From: Aldehydirespirator sp965261105
Lineage (GTDB): Bacteria; Actinomycetota; Acidimicrobiia; Acidimicrobiales; Aldehydirespiratoraceae
Assembly: GCA_965261105.1 (NCBI GenBank)
Contig: CBDHCM010000005.1
Span: 62,001 to 126,000, forward strand
Direction of reading: 5' to 3'
DNA length: 64,000 nucleotides
A program made the position numbers and the translations under genes. A model generated the notes under the pieces. The model saw nothing but the letters and a program-made list of their open reading frames with translations, searched no databases and was not told the DNA's origin. Shown here in pieces: positions 44,258 through 52,034 of the stretch. Each line of letters begins with the position of its first letter. Within the stretch, counting starts at the first letter, position 1.

Positions 44258-45532
44258 CTACAGGCGACCATCTGCTACCGTGGCAGCGTAAGGTTGTTGC
44301 CGTAGTAGAGCAGGCCGATACACCCATCGTCATTGTTAGCGTTCCACGCGCACAGGGCAAGAGTTGGCTAGCTGGCCGACTAGTAGCCCGGTGCCTGACA
44401 CCCGGTGATCCGTTGTTCGTCATGGGAGGCGAGTCGGCGCTAATCAGCAACACGCGGGCGCAGGCTAGATTCGTTACTAACTTCGCCCGCCAGTTCCTAG
44501 CCGAAACGCAGAGCAACATCGACAAAGTGTATTCCTTTGCGATGTCGCAAAACGGCCCGGGCAGCATCACGCATAAGCCTACAGGCACCGCTATCAAGAC
44601 GTTTGCCGCTAATCCTCGATACGTCCAGGGTTTGGTAGGGTGCCGACTCGTAATCGCGGATGAGTGCGGCTCATGGAAGGGCGTCAACGGGCTTGCTACC
44701 TGGGAGGCGCTAACGACTGCGCTAGGTAAGCAGAAGATGACAATCTTCGCTATCAGCACGATCAGCCCATCCGCCCCGAAGACTTGGCGGTATGAGGCGG
44801 TGCTAGGCGAGGATAGCGAGAACGAAGACGCCGACGATGGTGTGTATCGTTACGTTCTGAAGGGCGACGTCAACAAATGGGATAGCTGGCCCGAGATTAT
44901 CCGCGTCAATCCGGCCGCACTTATCAATACTCGCCTACACAAGCAGCTAAAGACGGAGCTAGGTAAGGCGAAGCGTAGCGAGCGGGCAAAGCGCGAGTTC
45001 CTAGCCTACCGGCTTAACGTGCCTGTAGTGGGCGACCCGGAGGCGGAGCCTGTCCTGCCATTGGAGGATTGGGAGCTAGTCAAGAAGCGCCCTGTAGCGG
45101 AGCGGGCCGGGCCGTGCGTAGCCGGACTGGACGCGGGCGGTAGCACTTCCTGGACTGCGGCAGCGGGCTACTGGCCGCAGACTGGCAGGGTCGAGGTAGT
45201 AGCTCTCATGGCCGGCATTCCTGGCCTTGACGCGCAGGCCGATAGGGACGAAGCGGATGCTAGTGCTTATGAGAAGCTAGTAGCCTCCGGTAGTCTGCTA
45301 GTTGCCGAGGGCTTTGTATCGCCACCATTGCGCGCACTGTTCGACGTAGTGCGTTCCTGGAACCCGACTACCTTAACGAGCGACACATACAGGGACGCCG
45401 AGATTAAGCGCTTCTGCGCCGGCCTATGCGAATACGTTGCGCGGCCGAAGTTAAGCGCAGCGGAGGCTTCCGACCTTGCCGCCTTCCGTGCGCACTGTGG
45501 CGACCGAGCCGTTAACATAGCATCAGGCTTAG
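44173..45532 (+). pseudogene. Phage terminase large subunit, 3' end lost
   Basis: About 453 residues remain from MSHDDVQPSWKPEARREQKR. The ATPase domain has a Walker A-like VSVPRAQGKSWLAGRLVARC and Walker B LVIADECGSWKGV, with a 'TISPSAPKTW' coupling region. A nuclease-like part starts at PCVAGLDAGGSTSWTAAAGY (Asp motif) and continues to DRAVNIASGL, where IS1380 copy 3 begins. TerL packages phage DNA. The C-terminus is not found at other IS1380 borders in this window. Confidence 0.85.
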
Positions 45533-47223
45533 CCCGGATTATGCGTGAAGGTGCGGTTGAGGGGAAGACACAGGAGCCTCCGTGTGGTACAAATGTAGTG
45601 TGCACAACGTTTTAGCCACAACGGAGACCCCTGCGTGACGCCTCACACGATACCACAGACTGTTCTATTCCCGGATCTGTTCGACAAGCCCCTCGTCGCC
45701 ACGTTCAACCAGGAACACGCGAGTTCCGACGGCGGCGCCGTCCTGCTCAAGGCGACCGAGCGCGTGTACGGCTTGGTCAAGGCGTTCGCCCGGTGTCTGG
45801 CCGACAAGCGCGCCGCTGAGAAGATTCGGCACACGTTCGCGGATCTGATCGGCCAGCGGATCTTCGGCATCGCGTGCGGTCATCCTGATGGCAACGATGC
45901 CGACCACTTGGCCGACGACCCCATCCACAAGCTGCTGCTCGGGCGGGACCCGGTGTCCGGCGCGCCCTTGGCGTCGCAACCTACGATCTCGCGGTTCGAG
46001 AACGGCGCGAGCCGCACCGCGCTCTACCGGATGGGGCGCGAGTTGGCGGCGTGCGTCATCGAGCGGCATCGGCGCCGCCTGCACGGGCGGGCGCGGCGCG
46101 TCACCATCGATCTGGATCCGACCGACGACCTGACGCACGGCGCCCAGCAGCTCACGTTCTTCAACGGGCACTATGGCGGCTGGTGTTATCTGCCGCTGCT
46201 CGGGTTTCTGAGCTTCGACCGCGAGGCGGAGCAGTATCTGTGCGCGGCGGTGCTGCGGCCCGGCAACGCAGTGGCCGCCGACGGGACCCTCGGGCTGCTG
46301 TGTCGGCTGCTCCCGCTGCTGCGGGCGGCGTTTCCGCGGGCGCGGTTTCTCGTTCGGCTCGACGGGGGCTTTGCGACCCCGGAGATCTTCGATTTCCTGG
46401 ATGCGGAGCCCCGGCTCGACTACGTGGTGGCGATGGCGAAGAACGCGGTGTTGCAGCGGCATGCGGAGTCCGCCATGCAGGTGGCCCGCGCGCAGAGCGA
46501 GGTCGGTGGCGAGACCGCGCACGTCTATACCGACACCCGCTACGCCGCCCGCACGTGGGACCACGAGCGCCGGGTCGTGACCAAGGCCGAAGTCGTTCGC
46601 CTCGGAGACCGCGAGCCGCGGGACAACCCGCGGTTCGTGGTGACGAATCTGCGGCAGACGCCGCGCTTCATCTATGAGAAGGTCTACTGTGCTCGCGGGG
46701 ACATCGAGAATCGGATCAAGGAACTGCTCGATGGGCTGCAGATCGACCGCACGAGCTGCTGTCTGTTCTCGGCGAACCAGTTGCGCGTCTTCCTGACCGC
46801 CGCGGCCTACGTGCTCATGCAGGAACTGCGATTGCGGGCGGCGCGTACTGCGTGTGCCCGCAGCCAGGTGACGTGGCTGCGCGACCGGCTGCTGAAGCTG
46901 GGGGTCCACGTCGTCCGCTCGGTCCGCCGCGTGGTTCTGCATCTGCCGCGCTCGACGCCGCACCTCGAGGCGTGGCGGCACATCGCACTCGCGCTGGGCG
47001 CGCGCGCCGGATAGCCCACCCGTTGCGCCGCGCCCACCTGCTTCCTGGGCGGCATGGGCCGCTCCCCGGCGGGGCTGTCGCTGCCCAACCCTCGCGTCCG
47101 TCATGCCCCCCCCGGTCGGCTGCTCAACCCCGGCTCCGCTTGCAGGCGACGATGTCCGAGACCCATTCCTGCGCCGATCACGCCCTTTGGCGGTCGAATC
47201 TGGACCTTCATGAATAATGCAGG
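45533..47223. mobile_element. IS1380-family element, copy 3 (A/B mosaic)
   Basis: Full-length (1,691 bp). The left part, to about 46,370, is subtype A (like copies 1 and 2), and the right part is subtype B (like copy 4). Flanks are TTAG on the left and CTAA on the right. Both observations fit homologous exchange between two copies. Confidence 0.9.
45635..47014 (+). CDS. IS1380-family transposase, copy 3
   Basis: 459 residues with a GTG start. The N-terminal half carries KRAAEKIRHTFADLIGQRIF as in copy 1. The C-terminal half carries LFSANQLRVFLTAAAYVLMQ and HLPRSTPHLEAWRHIALALG as in copy 4. The frame is open through the join, so the chimera may be active. Confidence 0.93.
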   Translation: MTPHTIPQTVLFPDLFDKPLVATFNQEHASSDGGAVLLKATERVYGLVKAFARCLADKRAAEKIRHTFADLIGQRIFGIACGHPDGNDADHLADDPIHKLLLGRDPVSGAPLASQPTISRFENGASRTALYRMGRELAACVIERHRRRLHGRARRVTIDLDPTDDLTHGAQQLTFFNGHYGGWCYLPLLGFLSFDREAEQYLCAAVLRPGNAVAADGTLGLLCRLLPLLRAAFPRARFLVRLDGGFATPEIFDFLDAEPRLDYVVAMAKNAVLQRHAESAMQVARAQSEVGGETAHVYTDTRYAARTWDHERRVVTKAEVVRLGDREPRDNPRFVVTNLRQTPRFIYEKVYCARGDIENRIKELLDGLQIDRTSCCLFSANQLRVFLTAAAYVLMQELRLRAARTACARSQVTWLRDRLLKLGVHVVRSVRRVVLHLPRSTPHLEAWRHIALALGARAG

Positions 47224-47227
47224 CTAA

Positions 47228-47331
47228 GTAAACGTCCTGACGGAAGCCGGCCCGCCAGGCCCGGCGACGTGCACGAGCAGCTGTTTCCGGAGGTTCGAGC
47301 CGTGGACGGCGCGCTAGGCCACCCCAGGTGA
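47228..47331 (+). pseudogene. Recombinase-partner gene, 3' piece
   Basis: Encodes SKRPDGSRPARPGDVHEQLF then PEVRAVDGALGHPR and a stop. It continues in frame from 30,984 on the opposite strand once the IS1380 copies are removed and one CTAA kept (GAGCTACTAAGTAAACG at the join). Its relation to the HTH partner is weak after the first residues. Confidence 0.6.
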
Positions 47332-47652
47332 GGAGATCTCGACCCTGCCCCAACCGTTACACCCCCCGGCGACTGCGGCCCGCTGAGAGGCCGTCAGCGG
47401 CCTAAGAGCCGTTTCGACCAATAAAATCGGGGGGGGGGGTGCGGACCTGCGCGGGGGTTCCGCGGGGCGGCCGCCGTCGACGTTGCCCTCGAGCTGCAGG
47501 GCGCGCAGCCGGCACGCCCGCTGCTGAACGGCCCCCTCGGTTCGGCCGAGCCGATCGGCCAGGTCGACGATCCGGCGGCCGCCATGCTCCCAGTCGAGCG
47601 CCGCGGCCAGGCGAACGGCCGTATCCTCGGTTTCCGTCCAACGGCTGCCCAT
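47314..47652 (-). CDS. Myb/SANT-like HTH protein with G11 tract
   Basis: A 112-aa protein starting MGSRWTETEDTAVRLAAALD. RRIVDLADRLGRTEGAVQQR then ACRLRALQLE form a SANT/HTH-like DNA-binding unit seen in small phage and plasmid proteins. The C-terminal half is proline-rich. A run of eleven G (47,429-47,439 on the plus strand) encodes the Pro stretch and would be prone to slippage, switching the C-terminus. The last codons overlap the fragment at 47,228-47,331. Confidence 0.5.
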   Translation of the reverse strand: MGSRWTETEDTAVRLAAALDWEHGGRRIVDLADRLGRTEGAVQQRACRLRALQLEGNVDGGRPAEPPRRSAPPPPILLVETALRPLTASQRAAVAGGCNGWGRVEISSPGVA

Positions 47653-47716
47653 CGCAATAACATATCTGAGTAACACCGATGGCCCACCGCACGTTCCAGT
47701 GAGCGCCGGAGGCAGC

Positions 47717-47953
47717 GTGAAGACCCCAGTCGCCGTTCAGCTGCTGCTGCCCGAGATGGGCGGGACAACCGGCTTCTACGAGGCTCGCACCGACCGCGTC
47801 CTGTGCGTTCGGTGCGCCGGGACCCCCCCGCCGGCCGGAACCCCGATCCCCGAGCCGGACTGCGGCGACCTGCACTGCAGCCGCTGCCGGCAACCGCTAC
47901 GGCCCGTCAATCGCCGCGACGAACCCAACGCGGCGCCCGGGCTGTTTGCCTAG
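47717..47953 (+). CDS. Small zinc-ribbon protein
   Basis: A 78-aa protein with a GTG start, MKTPVAVQLLLPEMGGTTGF then VLCVRCAGTPPPA and DLHCSRCRQPLRPVNRRDE. The two C-x2-C pairs suggest a structural zinc site. Short, with no family known. The GTG was chosen because GGAGGC lies 8 bases upstream. Confidence 0.5.
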   Translation: MKTPVAVQLLLPEMGGTTGFYEARTDRVLCVRCAGTPPPAGTPIPEPDCGDLHCSRCRQPLRPVNRRDEPNAAPGLFA

Positions 47954-48021
47954 CGCAGGAGCGCCGGGCCTGAAACCGCCACGCCGCGTCGACGTCCAGA
48001 TCGAGGCAAGGTGGGTTCCGG

Positions 48022-48213
48022 CTATGAGACTATGAGCCAGAGGCGTCGCACGAACTGCAGATAGACGGACCGCCGGTCCTGCGAACGCCCGGCGTCCGCC
48101 GCCCGTCGGACCGAGGCGTAGGGATCCTGACGAAGCGGCGCGGCAGAGCGCCGCAGCCGCGGGTTGGCATTGCGGGCGACGGTTCTCGCGCTCGCGTGTC
48201 GTCGTGTCGGCAT
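48022..48213 (-). CDS. Small basic protein
   Basis: A 63-aa, very basic protein, MPTRRHASARTVARNANPRL then RQDPYASVRRAADAGRSQDR. A textbook AGGAGG ribosome-binding site lies 9 bases before ATG, which supports expression. It may be nucleic-acid binding. No family known. Confidence 0.5.
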   Translation of the reverse strand: MPTRRHASARTVARNANPRLRRSAAPLRQDPYASVRRAADAGRSQDRRSVYLQFVRRLWLIVS

Positions 48214-48352
48214 GGTTGGTTTCCTCCTCTGTGCCATAGGCAGGGCTGACCGTGACCTACCCAACCGACTATCTCAACAGGCTGTGGCGGTGCGCCGGCG
48301 CTCCCACTTTTGCATACGAATCGCTACAGCCAGACGTTCCTCGAGTCCCGAG

Positions 48353-48520
48353 CGGCTGCGGCCAGGGGAAACCCGGCAATCGCTCACCGAGCGCGCGGCG
48401 GCCTCGTGCGCGTCGGTGGCGCAGGCGTTGCGGGAGCGCGGCCACGAGCTGCAGACGGTCGCGCACTTCGTCAACCGGCGCGTCTTCTGCATGTTCGCCG
48501 CCGATGTCGGCCTGACGCGT
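48353..48520 (+). pseudogene. R-M methylase internal fragment
   Basis: Encodes VAQALRERGHELQTVAHFVN then RRVFCMFAADVGL, a hallmark stretch of MmeI/ISP-like single-chain restriction-modification enzymes (HFxNRxxFCxFAEDVGL). It is joined in frame to a tyrosine-recombinase fragment. Confidence 0.65.
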
Positions 48521-48790
48521 GGACACTGGATCGCGATCGGCACGCTCGTGCTTGTCGCCGTCCGCCGCAGCAAGACCAACCCCGACGGCGAGACGGCCGA
48601 CGTGCGCTTCGTCAAAGGGCGACGTCGCGAGCGCCGTCCGTGCGCTGCGAGAACGGCGCGGCGCAGTCGACCCGACCGACCGCGTCGTCGGTCTCTCGGC
48701 CCAGGCGATCAGCGAATTGCAGGGCGCGCGGCGACCCAACGGGTGCCGCCGCCTGCGAGCCCGCCGCCAGGTAGGACGCAACGCCGTTCG
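48521..48790 (+). pseudogene. Tyrosine recombinase (family 2) internal fragment
   Basis: LVLVAVRRSKTNPDGETADV then RFVKG, followed in another frame by DVASAVRALRERRGAVDPTD and VVGLSAQAISELQ, matches the region between catalytic Arg and His of the recombinase at 5,678-6,655 (RASKTNPEG..., CGRQVNRRLQ). One frameshift near 48,620. Confidence 0.7.
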
Positions 48791-48805
48791 TGATGAAATA
48801 TGGCC

Positions 48806-48970
48806 ATGCCCAGTCGTCTGGTTCTTGTTGTAGTCGTAGCCGTCGTGCTCGTCTCTGCCGCCATCATCGGCGCTGCCGTCCTGATAAACGCCCACATTGA
48901 ATCGGAGGTCCGACGCCGGCTAGCGGGAGCCTCCGGCAGAGCGACCACCGGAGTGCGACTTCACCCTTGA
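48806..48970 (+). CDS. Small single-pass membrane protein
   Basis: A 54-aa peptide: MPSRLVLVVVVAVVLVSAAI then IGAAVLINAHIESEVRRRLA. A strong transmembrane helix is followed by a basic amphipathic tail, similar to type I toxin or phage spanin-like peptides. An in-frame ATG two codons upstream (48,800) is an alternative start. Confidence 0.5.
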   Translation: MPSRLVLVVVVAVVLVSAAIIGAAVLINAHIESEVRRRLAGASGRATTGVRLHP

Positions 48971-48984
48971 TCAGGAGATCGCCG

Positions 48985-49205
48985 CAGCCCGCTCGCGGCT
49001 GCAGAAGTTCGGCTACACACCGTCGCCATGGCGGCTGCCGGAGGCGAACGTTCGCCGGTTCCGCAACCGCCTGCACGGCCTGCGCGACCGCTGGCGGGCG
49101 GGCAGCGTGTCGCGGGCAGAGGCTGGAGCAGCGCGTGGGGCGCCCTTGGGTAGCGCACGCGGCGCACGCCGACACGTGCTGTCTGCGCCGTGCAGGTCCT
49201 GGTGC
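48985..49205 (+). pseudogene. Reverse transcriptase C-terminal remnant
   Basis: SPWRLPEANVRRFRNRLHGL then RDRWRAGSVSRAE, and after a frameshift LEQRVGRPWVAHAAHADTCC, match the C-terminal region of bacterial RNA-directed DNA polymerases ('RLPxxNVRRFRxRLRxLRDxxxxG...W..HA.HADTWRLR'). No catalytic YADD part remains. Confidence 0.6.
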
Positions 49206-49229
49206 GGGCAGGCACTGGCGGGCGGGCAG

Positions 49230-50465
49230 CTAGTCGTAAGCCATGCTGGACGGGTGGAACGTGTGAATCCTGGTATACGACGGAGTTGCCCCGGGGTCGT
49301 GTTCGTAAAGGTGACACGCCGAAAAGGTATTCAGCTTCTGTCCAATAAGAACTGCCATGGCCAGCGGGCACGCCAGAAACAGGTGCAGATTCGCCCGCTT
49401 CATCCCCAGATCTTCCCGCACCTGCCGGGCCCTCTGGATTGCCGACAGCACGAGTCCGACACCCTGCTCAGGCGAAAGCACGCGTCCCGGCGTGAACGAT
49501 CCCGACTTTGGCGCACAGTGCACATAGGCCCGGCATGCAACGCCCAATTCCGCAACGGCATGTTCGATGTTCGCCGACACCCCGACGGCAAGCAACAGAT
49601 CCTCGGACGAGGGGTCACCCTTGGTCACGGGCGCTTCCATTGGCACCTCACTACCCGGCAAGTCCAAGGACCAGCGTTGGGGCTCCCGCCCCTCTACGAA
49701 CTGGGACCAGACGAGCTTGAACCCGGCTCTTGGCGAGTAAACAGCTCCGACTAGGGCTCCCAACGGGAGGGGGGCCACGCCTTCGCCAACCAGGCAAGGG
49801 TTTGGAAACGTCGCAATGAGCCTGCTCGCGCCGTCGACCAAGCCCTTCTCGAAGGCGCTGTACCCACCTTCTACAACCTTGCGCCCGTTGAACTGAGCCG
49901 AGAAGTCGTGCGTCAGACTGCAAGGCGCCGCCGGGGGACGACGCGCGAACACGCCGATCGACAACGGACCGTCCGCTCGCATGTCTCGAATCGCTCGGAG
50001 CCGGGCCTTGACTGCGCGGCGCGCGATGGCCTCCGCGTCCGCCGACCCTATCGTCTCACCCTCGATCCTGTGCATGTTCCAGTACCCGAGGTCCTGAAAA
50101 CCTGCGGGCGAGTCCAGTGCGGCATCGGCGTCGCCATAGTCGAGCCCGATCAGCACCGGGACGATCCAGAAGCCGTCTCGTGCCGCGCGCCGTCTGAAGA
50201 TTCGGAGCGCTTCGACCCGGCGAATGATCGCCGACGTCGCCACCTCGGGGGAAATGAGCAGGATCGCGCCCGAAAGCGATGGATCCTTGATCGCGGCAAC
50301 AAGCGCCTCCTCTGTCGGTTCGTACTCCAGGTCGTCCAGGTCCCTCCACGTGGGTAGCCCGATGTGCCGGAGGGCGTCTCGCACCCGGGCAGCCTCGCTG
50401 TTCCCTGCGGCACGCGCCGGGGATCGTCGGTACGAAATAAAAACGCTCCCCGTCGGGTCTGTCAT
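49230..50465 (-). CDS. TIR-SAVED CBASS effector
   Basis: A 411-aa protein. An N-terminal TIR domain (about 1-150) begins TGSVFISYRRSPARAAGNSE and includes GAILLISPEVATSAIIRRVE, where E85 is a candidate catalytic Glu for NAD+ cleavage. A SAVED domain follows (about 165-405), with GPLSIGVFARRPPAAPCSLT, AYVHCAPKSGSFTPGRVLSP and NLHLFLACPLAMAVLIGQKL. SAVED binds cyclic oligonucleotides; binding drives TIR filament formation and NAD+ depletion in known systems. It is the last gene of the operon, 43 bp after the ATPase gene. The start MTDPTG was chosen because upstream residues are low-complexity and overlap the ATPase gene. Confidence 0.9.
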   Translation of the reverse strand: MTDPTGSVFISYRRSPARAAGNSEAARVRDALRHIGLPTWRDLDDLEYEPTEEALVAAIKDPSLSGAILLISPEVATSAIIRRVEALRIFRRRAARDGFWIVPVLIGLDYGDADAALDSPAGFQDLGYWNMHRIEGETIGSADAEAIARRAVKARLRAIRDMRADGPLSIGVFARRPPAAPCSLTHDFSAQFNGRKVVEGGYSAFEKGLVDGASRLIATFPNPCLVGEGVAPLPLGALVGAVYSPRAGFKLVWSQFVEGREPQRWSLDLPGSEVPMEAPVTKGDPSSEDLLLAVGVSANIEHAVAELGVACRAYVHCAPKSGSFTPGRVLSPEQGVGLVLSAIQRARQVREDLGMKRANLHLFLACPLAMAVLIGQKLNTFSACHLYEHDPGATPSYTRIHTFHPSSMAYD

Positions 50466-50508
50466 GCTGATATGTTCCTGCACGAAATGCGTTCTGCGCG
50501 CGACGCTG

Positions 50509-51510
50509 TCACCGGCTGCCGGGCCCGCTATCCGGCTGTTCCCGTCGCGCCGACCTGTCACGCCTTGCTTCCCCGAACGGCCGCGTCGGGCGCATCCTCC
50601 GGGCGATCTCCAACGCCGCGCTGGCCTCGACCGCTCGCGATGGGAAGGCGTTCAGCACGATCGCGGGCAGCAGCCGCTGCGTTAGATCCGAAAACGTAAA
50701 CCCGTCACCGTCGCCCCCATCGCCGCCATCCGCTGCACCGGTGGCGTCGACGATTCCCTCGATTTCCGCATTACACAGACCGAGCTCCTCGAGGGGATCG
50801 ACCAGCACCGCGCGCCGTTGCCCTCGGTCCGGCCGACGGAAGCTGAGGATGTCCGCGGCGCGCCGCTGCACGGCCGGGTCGAGGGCGTCGAGCCTGTTCG
50901 TACACATGATGACGGCCACCGGCAGCCTCGCCTTGGCGAGGCGGTCGACACCCCGGATGAGCGCATTAACGCCGGCCCGATCCTCATGGTGCATCTGCGC
51001 CGCCTCGCGCGACTGCGCCAGCGCATCGGCTTCGTCGATCAGGAGAATCACGGCGCCGCGGGAAGGCTCGCCGCCGACTCCCGCGAGCTTCGAGGCCTCA
51101 GTGTAGGTGCGGTCGAACGCCGCAGACAGGAGCTGGGTCATTTCGCCGACGCGCCCTTGACCACGGGCCGACAGGCTCATCGGGAACAGGGTGATGTCGA
51201 TCTTCCGTTCACGTGCCACGGAATCCCCAATCGACTCGGCCAGCGCCGATTTGCCGCACCCCACATCCCCTTCAAGGACTATCAACGGGGGTCTCGCCAG
51301 GATCGTGTCGAGCAGACTCGATGCGCCATTGTGGAACCGGTCCGACCACTCCCACAGGGCGCTCGGCGCGACCAATAGCGTGAGGATCTTGAACAGGCGG
51401 TCCTTGTGGTCGTGGAGTCCGACGAGGCTCGCGAGGCGTTCCCGTGCATCCGGGTCGGGATAGATGAGCGCCGGATCGAATAGGTCCTCCGTTTGCAATG
51501 TCTCCGTCAT
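50509..51510 (-). CDS. cap6: TRIP13/Pch2-like AAA+ ATPase of CBASS
   Basis: A 333-aa AAA+ protein. Walker A is GDVGCGKS (81-88), Walker B is ILLIDEAD (155-162), and sensor 1 is in IMCTNRLDAL (N205). The N-terminal segment is short, as in bacterial TRIP13. These ATPases disassemble the active HORMA-CD-NTase complex and so limit signalling. The start codon overlaps the HORMA stop (ATGA), implying coupled translation. A Gly/Asp-rich loop (ATGAADGGDGGDGDGFTFSD) and an Arg-rich C-terminus are unusual. Confidence 0.9.
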   Translation of the reverse strand: MTETLQTEDLFDPALIYPDPDARERLASLVGLHDHKDRLFKILTLLVAPSALWEWSDRFHNGASSLLDTILARPPLIVLEGDVGCGKSALAESIGDSVARERKIDITLFPMSLSARGQGRVGEMTQLLSAAFDRTYTEASKLAGVGGEPSRGAVILLIDEADALAQSREAAQMHHEDRAGVNALIRGVDRLAKARLPVAVIMCTNRLDALDPAVQRRAADILSFRRPDRGQRRAVLVDPLEELGLCNAEIEGIVDATGAADGGDGGDGDGFTFSDLTQRLLPAIVLNAFPSRAVEASAALEIARRMRPTRPFGEARRDRSARREQPDSGPGSR

Positions 51511-52025
51511 CCCCAGCTCCTCACCGTGGCCCGTTGCAGGCCGCGACCGCCGGCCGAATAGGCGAGGTCCTGCTGCATATAGCCGTGGATCCCGGGTTCA
51601 GGCGCGACTCCGCGAACAAACGGGAGGCTCTTCTCAATAAACGTGTCTCTTTCCGAGGCGGATAGCGCGTCCCATGCTCCCGAGTAGGTCAGGTAGCTGT
51701 AGAATGATGCGCCGCTGATGTCCGCTCCGGGACGGACTCGACCCGGGTCGTCGCCGAAGCCCGGGTCCGCCAACTCGAAGGCCGTGTAGCGGAGGGTGGG
51801 TTCGATCCAGACATCGCCGCGTCTGAACCCGTAGGTCACTCTTTCCAGGAATCCCGCCGTCAGCAGTTCGACGAGTTCGACATCGTATTGCCCGATATTC
51901 TGATCCGTCGGGTATCCGTACAGCCTCTGCATCCGCTTGAGGTCTGTGGCGACCCTGTACGAAATCCGCTTCGCGTGCGCGCGCGAGAAGGTCTGGGTGC
52001 CGGTATCGGTGTAGGTGCTACTCAT
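51507..52025 (-). CDS. cap7: HORMA-domain protein of CBASS
   Basis: A 172-aa protein, MSSTYTDTGTQTFSRAHAKR then ISYRVATDLKRMQRLYGYPT and SASFYSYLTYSGAWDAL-like strands. The size, the 'SxTYTxTDARKVxxKVAxDL' type N-terminus and the position between CD-NTase and TRIP13 identify a bacterial HORMA1-type protein. HORMA proteins bind closure peptides when they sense infection and then activate the CD-NTase. The start is 9 bp after the CD-NTase stop. The identification leans on context as well as on the N-terminal pattern. Confidence 0.87.
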   Translation of the reverse strand: MSSTYTDTGTQTFSRAHAKRISYRVATDLKRMQRLYGYPTDQNIGQYDVELVELLTAGFLERVTYGFRRGDVWIEPTLRYTAFELADPGFGDDPGRVRPGADISGASFYSYLTYSGAWDALSASERDTFIEKSLPFVRGVAPEPGIHGYMQQDLAYSAGGRGLQRATVRSWG

Positions 52026-52034
52026 ATTGGCATC

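Noticed and set aside
48985..49205. Retron or group II intron
   Set aside because: Only the C-terminal ~70 residues of a reverse transcriptase remain, frameshifted; no msr/msd or intron domains seen.
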